Assembly: GCF_007896895.1 (NCBI RefSeq)
Contig: NZ_VOGW01000034.1
Location: 1-57,590, forward strand
Reading direction: 5' to 3'
Source: Streptomyces misionensis
GTDB taxonomy: Bacteria > Actinomycetota > Actinomycetes > Streptomycetales > Streptomycetaceae
DNA: 57,590 nt
Part shown: piece by piece, positions 16,022-24,224 of the stretch
How the letters are laid out: each line of letters opens with the position of its first letter
How positions within the stretch are numbered: position 1 is the stretch's first letter
Notes under the pieces: generated by a model
The model's input: only the letters and a program-made list of their open reading frames with translations
Database searches by the model: none
Told to the model about the DNA's origin: nothing
Position numbers and translations under genes: made by a program

Positions 16022-16786
16022 GTGCCGAAGCGCAAGAACACGTTCTCATCCTGGCGCCGTGGCCTCGCCCAGCGTGCCGTCCACACGGCATGGGCCTGGG
16101 TCCAGCGCGCCGGCTCCGTCACGGCGGAGCACCCGGGAGGGCTGCGCTTCGGCGCCATCGGCGAGGCCACCCGGCTCGCCTTCCCGCTCGGCACGGTCTT
16201 CGGCGAGCCATGGATCCGGCTCGGCTCCCACTGCATCATCGCCGAGCAGGTCACCCTGACCGCGGGGCTGATGCCGGACCTGGACCTCGGCCCGGACCCG
16301 ATCCTGCGCATCGGCGACGGCGTCGTGCTCGGCCGCGGCAGCCACGTCATCGCGGACACCACGGTGACCATCGGCCGGGACTGCTACTTCGGGCCGTACG
16401 TCTACGTCACCTCCACCAACCACTCCTACGACGATCCGCACGAGCCGATCGGCCGGCAGTGGCCCCGCATGGAGCCGGTGGAGATCGGCCCCGGCTGCTG
16501 GATCGGCACCGGCGCGGTGATCCTGCCGGGCGCGCGGATCGGCCGGAACGTCGTGGTGGCAGCGGGGGCCGTGGTGCGCGGCACGGTGCCCGACCACGCC
16601 GTGGTGGCCGGCGCCCCCGCCAGGGTCGTACGGCGCTGGACGGCCGAGGACGGCTGGCAGCCGCCCCTGCGCACCCCGGCCCCGGTGCCGATCCCGGACG
16701 GGACGACGCCGGAACAGCTGCGCGCGCTGGCCCGGCTGGACGAGTCCGCGGTGGCCCGGCTGGCGGAGCTGGACAGCGAGGGCTGA
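16022..16786 (+). CDS. Hexapeptide-repeat acyltransferase (LbH type)
   Basis: 254 residues from GTG 16022. An N-terminal helical part (about 1-45) precedes the beta-helix: LGSHCIIAEQVTLTAG, IGDGVVLGRGSHVIADTTVTIGRDCYFG, TSTNHSYDDPHEPIG (xenobiotic/galactoside acetyltransferase-like loop with the catalytic-type His), GAVILPGARIGRNVVVAAGAVVRGTVP. The family moves acetyl or succinyl groups from acyl-CoA to sugars, antibiotics or amino acids; the acceptor is unknown. The C-terminal 50 residues are an added helical tail. Confidence 0.87.
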   Translation: MPKRKNTFSSWRRGLAQRAVHTAWAWVQRAGSVTAEHPGGLRFGAIGEATRLAFPLGTVFGEPWIRLGSHCIIAEQVTLTAGLMPDLDLGPDPILRIGDGVVLGRGSHVIADTTVTIGRDCYFGPYVYVTSTNHSYDDPHEPIGRQWPRMEPVEIGPGCWIGTGAVILPGARIGRNVVVAAGAVVRGTVPDHAVVAGAPARVVRRWTAEDGWQPPLRTPAPVPIPDGTTPEQLRALARLDESAVARLAELDSEG

Positions 16787-16798
16787 GGGGGCTCAGCC
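16781..16798. terminator. Small hairpin over convergent stop codons
   Basis: GGCTGAG (16781-16787) and CTCAGCC (16792-16798) pair across 4 bases and include the stop codons of both converging genes. Confidence 0.4.
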
Positions 16799-17650
16799 GG
16801 TCGCCAGCAGCAGCGTGCCCAGCAGGGCGAGGCCCGCGCCGGCCGCCTGGACCGTGCGCAGCCGTTCGCTGAGGAAGCCGCGCGCGGCCAGCGCGGTCAC
16901 CACCGGGTAGAGCGAGGCGAGCACGGCGGCCACCGTGATCGGGCCGTGCCGGGTGGCGATCGCGTAGGTGCCGTTGGCCGCGACGTCGGCCAGGCCGACG
17001 AAGGCCAGCGCGGGCAGCGAGCGGTAGGGGAAGCCGCTCTCCGGTACGGCGGTGCCGCCGCGCCGCAGGGAGGCGGCGAGCGCGGCCCCGCCCACCGCGA
17101 CATTGGTCAGCCGCTGCACGAACAGCGCGAGGAACAGGCCGGTGAGTGTCGTGGACGCCTCGGTGATCAGGGCGAACATCGTGCCGAAGCCGAGCGCGGA
17201 GACGAGGGTGAGCAGGACGGTGCGCCGCTCCACGGGCGCGCCGCGCAGCTGCGGGCCACCCGCGAGGACGACCCCGAGGACGGCGACCGCGATGCCCGCG
17301 AACTGGAGCAGCCCCGGCCGCTCGCCCAGGAACAGGCCCACGCCGACGGGGATCACGACGCTGAGCGTGGCGAGCGGCGAGACGACGCCCATGGGGCCGA
17401 GGGCCAGGGCCTTGTAGAAGGAGAGCAGCGCCACCGGGCCGACCACGCCCGCCGCGAACGCGAACCAGAGCCGCGGACCGGCCTCGCCCCAGGCGCCGGT
17501 GGCGACGACGATCGCGCCGAGCACCGCCGCCGCGATGCCCTGGGAGACGACCACCACCGTCAACGCGGGCGTACGTCGCGTCAGCAGCCCGCCGCCGAAG
17601 TCGGCCAGCCCCCACAACAGGCTGGTGATCAGGGCGAAGAAGGCGGTCAC
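16793..17650 (-). CDS. EamA/DMT family transporter
   Basis: 285 residues, GTG start at 17650. Ten hydrophobic helices in two EamA repeats, with the typical first helix FFALITSLLWGLADFGGGLL, the end of repeat 1 at PVGVGLFLGERPGLLQFAGIAVAVLGVVLAG and of repeat 2 at VLASLYPVVTALAARGFLSERL. Probably exports metabolites or amino acids. It is divergent from an XRE-cupin regulator with 107 bases between them, a frequent arrangement in which the regulator controls the exporter. Confidence 0.9.
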   Translation of the reverse strand: MTAFFALITSLLWGLADFGGGLLTRRTPALTVVVVSQGIAAAVLGAIVVATGAWGEAGPRLWFAFAAGVVGPVALLSFYKALALGPMGVVSPLATLSVVIPVGVGLFLGERPGLLQFAGIAVAVLGVVLAGGPQLRGAPVERRTVLLTLVSALGFGTMFALITEASTTLTGLFLALFVQRLTNVAVGGAALAASLRRGGTAVPESGFPYRSLPALAFVGLADVAANGTYAIATRHGPITVAAVLASLYPVVTALAARGFLSERLRTVQAAGAGLALLGTLLLATG

Positions 17651-17696
17651 GATGCCTCGCAGTACAGTTCGTCGGGCGACGGGAGCGCTTCACCGT

Positions 17697-17714
17697 AGTT
17701 CAGTTTTTTGAACT
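17697..17714. promoter_or_regulatory. Putative operator between EamA transporter and XRE-cupin regulator
   Basis: AGTTCA (17697-17702) and TGAACT (17709-17714) form an inverted repeat across GTTTTT. A related AAAAAAGTGAACC follows at about 17724. The AT-rich site stands out in the GC-rich surroundings. Confidence 0.55.
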
Positions 17715-17757
17715 GCGCCATCCAAAAAAGTGAACCATCTCGGATATTGGACGGAAC

Positions 17758-18330
17758 GTGTCTGACCTCGAAATGCTGACCCAGTCACTGGCGCGCAACG
17801 TCAGGCACTGGCGTTCGGTGCGCGGTTTCACCCTGGACGTGCTCGCCGCCCGGTCCGGTGTCAGCCGCGGGATGCTGATCCAGATCGAGCAGGCCCGCAC
17901 CAACCCGAGCATCGGCACCGTCGTCAAGATCGGCGACGCGCTCGGCATCAGTGTCACCACCCTGCTCGACTACGCGCGGGGCCCCAAGGTGCGCATCGTC
18001 CCGGCCGAACGGGCGGTACGGCTGTGGCAGTCCGAGTCCGGCAGCCACAACCGGCTCCTCGCGGGCACCGAGGCCCCCGGCCCGCTGGAACTGTGGGACT
18101 GGGTGCTGATGCCGGGCGACGAGAGCGTGTCGGAGTCGCACCCGGCGGGCACCGTCGAGCTGGTCCATGTCACCGAGGGCGAACTCACCCTCACCGTCGA
18201 GGGCGAGGACCACCGCGTCCCGACCGGCGCCAGCGCCACCTTCGAGGCCAACGTCCCGCACGTCTACGCCAACCGCGGCGACGTCCCCATGCGGATGACG
18301 ATGGCCGTCTCCGTGCCGCCCGTGCAGTGA
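17758..18330 (+). CDS. XRE family regulator with C-terminal cupin domain
   Basis: 190 residues from GTG 17758. The HTH covers about residues 8-65: LARNVRHWRSVRGFTLDVLAARSGVSRGMLIQIEQARTNPSI. The cupin_2 barrel follows from about residue 105, with PGDESVSESHPAGTVELVHVTEGELTLTVEGEDHRVPTGASATF. The cupin presumably binds a small ligand that changes DNA binding. It is divergent from the EamA gene and likely regulates it through the inverted repeat at 17697-17714. Confidence 0.9.
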   Translation: MSDLEMLTQSLARNVRHWRSVRGFTLDVLAARSGVSRGMLIQIEQARTNPSIGTVVKIGDALGISVTTLLDYARGPKVRIVPAERAVRLWQSESGSHNRLLAGTEAPGPLELWDWVLMPGDESVSESHPAGTVELVHVTEGELTLTVEGEDHRVPTGASATFEANVPHVYANRGDVPMRMTMAVSVPPVQ

Positions 18331-18361
18331 GACACTCCCGCGCCCGGCCCCGGAGCCTTGT

Positions 18362-18367
18362 TAGCGT
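18362..18367 (+). promoter_or_regulatory. -10 box of a leaderless promoter
   Basis: TAGCGT ends 6 bases before ATG 18374. Confidence 0.5.
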
Positions 18368-18373
18368 GCGGCC

Positions 18374-18928
18374 ATGCGCGCACCCATCGGAAACTTCGAG
18401 ACCGCGACCCCCGTACCGGACTGCCTGGACGAACTGACCGCCCCGGTGGCCGACGCCGTACGGAACTGGCGGGCGGGCATCCCCGCCGACCGCGTCCTCT
18501 ACGTCGACACCGACCCGCGCTGGGCCGACACCGCGGTCTTCCTGGAGCACTACGGCAGCGATCTGACCGAGCAGTCGGCGAACTGCGTGGTGGTCGCCGG
18601 CAAGCGGGGCGGCGAGACCACGCTCGCCGCGTGCCTGGTGCTGTCCACCACCCGGGTCGACGTCAACGGCGTGGTCCGCCGCCAACTGGGCTCCCGCAAG
18701 GCGTCGTTCGCCCCGATGGAGACGGCGACCGGCGAGACCGGCATGGAGTACGGCGGCATCACCCCCATCGGACTGCCCGCCGACTGGCCCCTGCTGGTGG
18801 ACGCGGCCGTCGTCGACCTGCCCTACGTCCTGGTCGGCAGCGGCCGGCGGCGCGGGAAACTGCTGGTGCCGGGCAAGGTGTTCGCCGAACTGCCGGGCGC
18901 GGTCGTGCTGGAGGGGCTGGGCGTCTGA
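18374..18928 (+). CDS. YbaK/EbsC family protein (aminoacyl-tRNA deacylase type)
   Basis: 184 residues. The YbaK fold is seen in DTAVFLEHYGSDLTEQSANCVVVAGKRGGETTLAACLVLSTTRVDVNGVVRRQLGSRKASFA, which includes the conserved Lys (AGK) and a basic SRKASF segment, then GGITPIGLPADWPLLVD. YbaK-type proteins clear mischarged tRNAs such as Cys-tRNA(Pro). Its stop codon touches the stop of the convergent CDF gene with no gap. Confidence 0.87.
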   Translation: MRAPIGNFETATPVPDCLDELTAPVADAVRNWRAGIPADRVLYVDTDPRWADTAVFLEHYGSDLTEQSANCVVVAGKRGGETTLAACLVLSTTRVDVNGVVRRQLGSRKASFAPMETATGETGMEYGGITPIGLPADWPLLVDAAVVDLPYVLVGSGRRRGKLLVPGKVFAELPGAVVLEGLGV

Positions 18929-19957
18929 CTACGGCGTGCGGTGATGGGCGAGCGCGAGATGCGGGTCCCGCTCGCCCGCCACCGGCGCCGGATCGGCGTG
19001 CACCAGGGCGGCCGACAGCCGGGGCAGGGCGTGCAGCAGGGCGTGTTCGGCCGCCACGGCGATCGCGTGCGCCTGCCTGAGCGTGGCCTCGCCGTCCACC
19101 ACCACCGCCAGTTCGGCACGCAGCCGGTGCCCGATCCAGCGCAGCCGCAGCTCGCTCACCGAGCGCACCCCCGGCACCGCCAGCGCCGCCCGCTCGGCCC
19201 GGCCCACCAGGGCCGGGTCCACGGCGTCCAGCATCCGCCGCAGCACCTCCCGCGCCGCGTCCCGCAGCACCAGCACGATCGCGGCCGTGATCACCAACCC
19301 GACGACCGGGTCCGCGAGCCGGAGGCCGAGGGCGGACTCGGCGGCGCCCAGCAGCACGGCGAGCGAGGTGAAGCCGTCGGTACGGGCGTGCAGCCCGTCG
19401 GCGACGAGGGCGGCCGAACCGATCCGCCGGCCCACCCGGATGCGGTACCGGGCCACCCACTCGTTGCCCGCGAAGCCGACCAGCGCGGCCGCCGCCACCG
19501 CGGGCAGGTCGGTGACCGGGCGGGGGTCGAGCAGCCGGCCGACGGCCGCCCACGCGGCGAAGGCCGCCGAGGCGGCGATCGTCAGCACGATCACCAGCCC
19601 CGCGAGGTCCTCGGCGCGGCCGTAGCCGTAGGTGAACCGCCGGTTCGCCGCCCGCCGCCCCAGCACGAAGGCGATGCCGAGCGGTACGGCGGTCAGCGCG
19701 TCGGCGGCGTTGTGCACGGTGTCCCCGAGCAGCGCGACCGACCCGGAGACGGCCACCACCGCCGCCTGCGCCAGCGCGGTGCCGCCCAGCACGGCCAGCG
19801 ACACCCACAGGGCGCGCATCCCCCGCGCCGAGGACTCCAGCGCCGCGTCCAGCTTGTCGGCGCTCTCGTGAGAGTGCGGGGTGAGCAGGTGGGCCAGGCG
19901 GTGGCGGAGCGAGGAGGTGCCGTGCGGGTGCGGGCCGTGCTCGTGGTGATCGCTCAC
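18929..19957 (-). CDS. Cation diffusion facilitator (metal/proton antiporter)
   Basis: 342 residues from GTG 19957 with AAGGGGA upstream. A His-rich N-terminus (SDHHEHGPHPHG) precedes six helices. Metal-binding residues sit in LLGDTVHNAADAL (helix 2, D-x-x-x-H-N-x-x-D) and LVADGLHARTDGF (helix 5, D-x-x-x-H-x-x-x-D). The cytoplasmic C-terminal domain starts near LDAVDPALVG. It likely exports Zn, Co or Cd. The divergent ArsR gene 62 bases away supports metal-induced control. Confidence 0.92.
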   Translation of the reverse strand: MSDHHEHGPHPHGTSSLRHRLAHLLTPHSHESADKLDAALESSARGMRALWVSLAVLGGTALAQAAVVAVSGSVALLGDTVHNAADALTAVPLGIAFVLGRRAANRRFTYGYGRAEDLAGLVIVLTIAASAAFAAWAAVGRLLDPRPVTDLPAVAAAALVGFAGNEWVARYRIRVGRRIGSAALVADGLHARTDGFTSLAVLLGAAESALGLRLADPVVGLVITAAIVLVLRDAAREVLRRMLDAVDPALVGRAERAALAVPGVRSVSELRLRWIGHRLRAELAVVVDGEATLRQAHAIAVAAEHALLHALPRLSAALVHADPAPVAGERDPHLALAHHRTP

Positions 19958-20007
19958 GGGAGTCCCCTTCCGGGTGGGCGGCGGTGGACGCGGGACGCCC
20001 ACGGCGC

Positions 20008-20029
20008 CATTATGTGCGTATGAGCGCAC
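20008..20029 (+). promoter_or_regulatory. Leaderless promoter and putative operator of the ArsR gene
   Basis: CATTAT (20008-20013) ends 6 bases before ATG 20020. GTGCG (20014-20018) and CGCAC (20025-20029) form an inverted repeat across the start codon, placed so that bound repressor would cover the transcription start. Confidence 0.5.
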
Positions 20030-20382
20030 GCATGCACCTGTCAACTGCGCACCCTGTGCAGCAGCGCACGCCGGGCGACGAACAGTTCGCGCTCGCCGCC
20101 GAACTCCTGGCCCTCCTCGGCGACCGCACCCGCCTCGCCCTGCTGCACGCCCTGACCTCGGGCGAGGCCGACGTCACGACCCTCACCGAGTCCTGCGCGG
20201 CCGCCCGCCCCGCCGTCAGCCAGCAACTGGCCCGCCTCCGCCTCGCCGGCCTGGTCGACACCCGCAAGGAGGGCCGCCGGGTGATCTACTCCCTGCGCCA
20301 CGGCCATCTGCGCCGCCTGGTGGACGAAGCCCTGAAAACCGCCGACCACCGGCTCGCGGAGAGGCGACGCGAGCGAGGGTGA
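20020..20382 (+). CDS. ArsR/SmtB family metal-responsive repressor
   Basis: 120 residues from ATG 20020 (MSARMHLSTAHP). Winged helix: LLALLGDRTRLALLHALTSGEADVTTLTESCAAARPAVSQQLARLRLAGLVDTRKEGRRVIYSL. The last helix carries RHGHLRRLVDEALKTADH, a His/Asp set typical of alpha-5 metal sites that sense Zn or Co. An inverted repeat overlaps its start codon, and the adjacent divergent gene is a CDF exporter, so it probably represses both genes until metal binds. Confidence 0.9.
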   Translation: MSARMHLSTAHPVQQRTPGDEQFALAAELLALLGDRTRLALLHALTSGEADVTTLTESCAAARPAVSQQLARLRLAGLVDTRKEGRRVIYSLRHGHLRRLVDEALKTADHRLAERRRERG

Positions 20383-20493
20383 GCGTCTGGCGTGGGTGTG
20401 GCCTGGGGCCCGCGTGCGCGGTGGAGCGGTGCCCGGAGGACGGCGGTGCCCCGGCGGCCGGGGGACGGACGCCGGGGCACCGGGGGGAACCGC

Positions 20494-22137
20494 TCAGTGG
20501 GTCGGTGCGTCCGTGACGACGACCTCGTCGATGCTGCGTTCGATCGCCTCCGTCCGGGACGCGGTGGCCTTCGCCCAGTAGTAGACGACGAGCGAGAACG
20601 CCGCGACGACCAGCATGTCCCAGTACAGCGGGAGGTGGCCCTGGCTGCCCTCGCCGAAGCCGCCCTGCCAGGAGATCACGCCGATGCCCAGCAGATACGC
20701 GGGCAGCCACTGGGCGGCCTTGAAGTCCATCCGGGGCGCGTCCGGCTTGCCCTTGGCGTTGGCCCACCAGGCGTAGGAGCCCAGCAGGACGTAGCCCAGC
20801 AGGATGGCGAAGCCCAGCCGCCACAGGGTGTCCCAGCCGCTCCAGTAGATGATCAGGTTGGCGATCACGAAGGAGGCCGGCGCGACGACCTTGCCGGCGG
20901 GCAGCCGGTAGGGGCGCTCGAAGTGCGGCAGACGGTCTGCGAAGACGCCGTAGGCCAGCGGCGCGCCCGCGTACATCAGCACGCTCGCCGAGGTGATGAA
21001 GCCGACCAGCTTCTGCCAGCTCGGGAACGGCAGGAAGCACAGGATGCCGGTGACGAAGGTGACGATGAGACCGATCCACGGCACACCGCGCTTGTCGGTC
21101 CGGGTGAGCCCCTTGGGCGCGTAGCCGTTCTTGGCCAGGCCGTAGGAGACGCGCGAGGTGGCCGTGGTGTAGATCAGGCCGGTGCCGGCGGGGGAGATGA
21201 TCGCGTCGACGTAGAGCACCCAGCCCAGCCAGCCCAGGCCCACCACGGTCGCGAGGCCCGCCCAGGGGCCGCTGATGCCGGCGTAGGCCAGCTTCGCCCA
21301 GCCGTGCGCGAAGGAGGCGTGCGGCAGCGCGGCGACGAAGACGATCTGGAGCAGGATGTAGATGCCGGCGCCGATGGCGACCGAGCCGAGGGTGGCGCGG
21401 GGCAGGTCGCGCTTCGGGTTGCGGCTCTCACCGGCCAGCTGGATCGCCTGCTCGAAGCCGAGCAGCGCGAAGATGATGCCGCTGGAGCTGATCGCGCCCA
21501 GCATGCCCTTGGCGCCGAACGGGGCGAAGCCCTGCGAGGTGAAGTTGGAGACGTGGAAGTTGCCCACCGCGATGATGAAGATCGCGGCGAGCGGGATGGC
21601 GATCTTCCACCAGGTCGCGGCGCTGTTGGTGTGCGCCAGCGCGCGGACGCCGAAGAAGTTGACGCCGACGAAGACGGCCATGAGGACGACGGCCGTCACG
21701 ACGCCGCTCGCGGTCAGCGTGCCGCCGGCGTCCTGGAGACCCTGGGCGAACTTCCAGTGCCCGGCGTAACCGATCATGGCCTCGACCTCGATCGGAGCCA
21801 CCGTCGCGGCCTGCAGCCACGAGAACCAGCCGAAGGACATGCCGGCCAGGCCGCCGAAGGCGTAGTGCGGGTAGCGCGCGGTGCCGCCCGCCACCGGGAA
21901 CATGCCGCCGAGCTCCGCGTGCACCAGCGCCAGCAGGACGATGGCCACCGTGCCGATCACCCACGAGATGATCGCCGCGGGGCCGGCCACGACGACGGCC
22001 TTCTCGGCGCCGTAGAGCCAGCCGGAGCCGATGATCGAGCCCACGGAGGCCCACATCAGGCCGATGAGTCCGACGTCGCGGCGCAGACCCCCGGTATCGC
22101 TGACGGCTACCGGTGCAGCCTGGTCGACTTTCGCCAT
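20494..22137 (-). CDS. APC family amino acid permease
   Basis: 547 residues, about twelve membrane helices. The first helix has VGLIGLMWASVGSIIGSGWLYGAEKAV, the APC substrate-loop pattern (GSIIGSG). Helix 6 has ISSSGIIFALLGFEQAIQLAGESRNPKRDLPRA, the conserved family segment before the cytoplasmic loop. A long hydrophilic C-terminus follows the last helix. Transports amino acids or related cations by proton symport or exchange; substrate unknown. Start ATG 22137 has GAGAGG 9 bases upstream. Confidence 0.92.
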   Translation of the reverse strand: MAKVDQAAPVAVSDTGGLRRDVGLIGLMWASVGSIIGSGWLYGAEKAVVVAGPAAIISWVIGTVAIVLLALVHAELGGMFPVAGGTARYPHYAFGGLAGMSFGWFSWLQAATVAPIEVEAMIGYAGHWKFAQGLQDAGGTLTASGVVTAVVLMAVFVGVNFFGVRALAHTNSAATWWKIAIPLAAIFIIAVGNFHVSNFTSQGFAPFGAKGMLGAISSSGIIFALLGFEQAIQLAGESRNPKRDLPRATLGSVAIGAGIYILLQIVFVAALPHASFAHGWAKLAYAGISGPWAGLATVVGLGWLGWVLYVDAIISPAGTGLIYTTATSRVSYGLAKNGYAPKGLTRTDKRGVPWIGLIVTFVTGILCFLPFPSWQKLVGFITSASVLMYAGAPLAYGVFADRLPHFERPYRLPAGKVVAPASFVIANLIIYWSGWDTLWRLGFAILLGYVLLGSYAWWANAKGKPDAPRMDFKAAQWLPAYLLGIGVISWQGGFGEGSQGHLPLYWDMLVVAAFSLVVYYWAKATASRTEAIERSIDEVVVTDAPTH

Positions 22138-22157
22138 GTCAAGTGGCCTCTCAGATC

Positions 22158-22210
22158 GTAAACGCAGGTTTAACGAGGAAGAAGGCCACAGGCTAGGAAC
22201 GCTTTCCCCG
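22158..22210 (-). promoter_or_regulatory. Putative promoter and inverted repeat of the APC permease gene
   Basis: On the minus strand a TAGCCT -10 box lies near 22190-22195 with TTTGCC about 17 bases upstream. Downstream of it, GTAAAC-GCAG-GTTTAAC (22158-22174, plus-strand reading) is an inverted repeat in the leader that could bind a repressor. The whole stretch 22138-22339 is AT-richer than the genes. Confidence 0.35.
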
Positions 22211-22339
22211 TCGGCAAAAGACCGCTTACCAAAACTTGACTCAGGATCTTGCCGGTCTTGAGGACAGGGTTTCCACAGCTCATCCGCTGTGTGCGAATGT
22301 CAATATTCAGCGCAGAATTGTGATGAAGAAGTGGTGACA

Positions 22340-22747
22340 CTAGGTCAAGCGGGGAATTTCGATTGCCGGGCAGCGGTCCATCACCATCTCCAGACCGGCC
22401 TTCCGGGTTCGCGCGTACGCGGCCTCGTCGACGACACCGAGCTGGAACCAGACCGCCCGGGCGCCCTTCGCCACGGCCTCGTCGGCCACCGCGCCCGCCA
22501 GCGAGCTGTTGACGAAGACGTCCACCACGTCGACGTCGAAGGGGATGTCCGCCAGGCAGGCGTAGCCCCGCTCGCCGTGCACGGTCTCCGCCTTCGGGTG
22601 CACCGGCACGATCCGCTTGCCGAACCGCTGGAGCACCTGCGCCACGCGGTGGGCGGGCCGGGCGGAATTACCGGACAGGCCGACCACCGCCCAGGTATCG
22701 CCCAGTTCGGTCAGAATCCTGCGAACTGTCGCCTCATCGCCGTACAC
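22340..22747 (-). CDS. CoA-binding protein (YccU type)
   Basis: 135 residues from GTG 22747, with a strong AAAGGAGG 5 bases upstream. It is a Rossmann CoA-binding domain: TWAVVGLSGNSARPAHRVAQVLQRFGKRIVPVHPKAETVHG, then DVDVVDVFVNSSLAGAVADEAVAKGARAVWFQLGV, and the ending VMDRCPAIEIPRL. Stand-alone members have no known reaction. A Cys near the C-terminus (MDRCPAIE) is usual in the family. Confidence 0.9.
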   Translation of the reverse strand: MYGDEATVRRILTELGDTWAVVGLSGNSARPAHRVAQVLQRFGKRIVPVHPKAETVHGERGYACLADIPFDVDVVDVFVNSSLAGAVADEAVAKGARAVWFQLGVVDEAAYARTRKAGLEMVMDRCPAIEIPRLT

Positions 22748-22893
22748 GTCCGCCTCCTTTGCGGTGTGGGGTGTTCTCCGATGCCCTCAACCGGTCCCGG
22801 TGAATACGGATTCCCGTGTTCCCGCCCCGCCACGGTGTCCGGAATCGGCGCGCGGTACCCGCGTCCGGCCGTCCGCGCGCCTACGCTCGCCCC

Positions 22894-23661
22894 GTGCTGC
22901 GCATCCTCGACGCCCGAACCGGTGCACCCGTCCCCGCCGCGCCCGCCCGGCGCGGCGGCCTGGCCCGCATCGAGGTCCGTGCCCCGGGGCCCGACCTCAC
23001 ATCGCTGCGGGTGCTCCTGACCGCCGACCTCCTCGCCCGCGCCCTGGAACTGAACGGCGCCCAGGCCTGGCCCACCCTCGCCACCACCCTGCCCGGCGAA
23101 CTCCGCGCCGCCGCCGACGCCCTCGCCGTGCGCCCCTTCGAGGAGGCCCGCGGACTCGCTTGGGGCACCGGCGTTCCGGACGCGGTGCTGGTGGTGGCGG
23201 AGGGCGAGGGCGCCGCATGGCCCGGGGCCGGGCCGGTGCTCGTCGTCGCACCGGTGGTGTGGACGGGGCGCACGCCCGGGGCGGGCGAGGCCGGGCCGGC
23301 ACCGCTGTCCGCGCTCCTCGCCGACCCCGCCGCCCTCCGCCTGGCCCTGCTGTGCGTGCCCCGCGAGGAGACCGCACGGCTGGACGAGGCCGCGGTCGGC
23401 GCCGCCGCCGGGCGGCTGGCGGGATGGCGCGGGGCCGTGGCCGGATGGGCCCGCTCGCCCTCACGGCCCGTGCCGGAGGCGGTGCGGGCACGGCTCGCCG
23501 CGGCATGGGAGGACGACCTGGACATGCTGGAGGTCCTGGACGTGCTGGCGGACGTGGAGGCCGACCCCGAGGTGCCCGATGGCGCCCGGTTCGAGACCTT
23601 CGCCTACGCCGACCGGCTGCTCGCCCTCGACCTCGCACGCGACCTCGGGACCCTCGCGTGA
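22894..23661 (+). CDS. Uncharacterised protein with faint CysRS/MshC-like outline, lacking catalytic motifs
   Basis: 255 residues from GTG 22894 (VLRILDARTGAPVPAAP). The N-terminus follows the outline of cysteinyl-tRNA synthetase/MshC ('L+LYD T G V P', then a segment 'LRVLLTADLLARALELNGAQ' where those enzymes have the helix after the HIGH motif). Near the C-terminus, AAWEDDLDMLEVLDVLADVE recalls the DDLDTP-type helix of MshC. HIGH, the zinc Cys and KMSKS are all absent and the protein is far shorter than either enzyme. The similarity was judged by eye and may be wrong. The stop overlaps the start of the SixA-like gene (GTGA), so the two are translationally coupled. Confidence 0.5.
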   Translation: MLRILDARTGAPVPAAPARRGGLARIEVRAPGPDLTSLRVLLTADLLARALELNGAQAWPTLATTLPGELRAAADALAVRPFEEARGLAWGTGVPDAVLVVAEGEGAAWPGAGPVLVVAPVVWTGRTPGAGEAGPAPLSALLADPAALRLALLCVPREETARLDEAAVGAAAGRLAGWRGAVAGWARSPSRPVPEAVRARLAAAWEDDLDMLEVLDVLADVEADPEVPDGARFETFAYADRLLALDLARDLGTLA

Positions 23662-24191
23662 GCTCCGGTCCGCTGCGCCGGCTCGTGGTGCTCCGGCACG
23701 CCAAGTCCGCCCGGCCCGAGGGTGTCCCCGACCACCGCAGACCGCTCGCCCCGCGCGGCCTGCGGGACGCACCCGCCGCCGGGCGCGCCCTCGCCGAGGC
23801 CGACCTCCTGCCCGACCTCGCCCTGTGCTCCACCGCCGTACGGGCCCGGCAGACCTGGCAGCTGGCCTCCGCCGAATGGGGGACGCCGCCCCCGGTGCGC
23901 CACGAGCCCCGGCTGTACGCGGCCGACGTGTCCACCCTGCTGGCGGTCGTGCGCGAGACGCCGCCCGAGGTGGAGACGCTGCTCGTCGTCGGGCACAACC
24001 CGGGCCTGGAGGACCTGGTCCTGACGCTGGCCGGGGACGGCCTGGACGACACCCTCGACCGGCTGCGCGCCAAGTTCCCCACCTCCGCGATCGCCGCCCT
24101 CGCCTGGCATGCCACCGGCTGGCCGGCCCTCGCCCCGGGCGTCGCCCTGCTGACCTGGTTCCGGGTGCCCCGGGGCGGGGACCGTGCCTAG
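23658..24191 (+). CDS. SixA-type histidine phosphatase
   Basis: 177 residues. Start GTG 23658 overlaps the previous stop codon in GTGA. The phosphohistidine motif is RRLVVLRHAKSA, the second conserved Arg lies in CSTAVRARQTW, and the second His in LLVVGHNPGLEDLVL. Short histidine phosphatases of the SixA branch remove phosphate from phosphohistidine proteins, for example PTS or histidine kinase domains. Coupling to the preceding protein suggests they act together. Confidence 0.88.
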   Translation: MSSGPLRRLVVLRHAKSARPEGVPDHRRPLAPRGLRDAPAAGRALAEADLLPDLALCSTAVRARQTWQLASAEWGTPPPVRHEPRLYAADVSTLLAVVRETPPEVETLLVVGHNPGLEDLVLTLAGDGLDDTLDRLRAKFPTSAIAALAWHATGWPALAPGVALLTWFRVPRGGDRA

Positions 24192-24212
24192 GGGCCGCCC
24201 GCCGCCTGCGCA

Positions 24213-24218
24213 TAGGGT
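24213..24218 (+). promoter_or_regulatory. -10 box of a leaderless promoter
   Basis: TAGGGT ends 6 bases before ATG 24225. Confidence 0.5.
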
Positions 24219-24224
24219 GGGTGG

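Noticed and set aside
22617..23657. Long plus-strand frame in front of the SixA-like phosphatase
   Set aside because: The sequence before GTG 23658 is Arg/Pro-rich shadow of the 22894-23661 gene; the GTGA overlap marks the true start.
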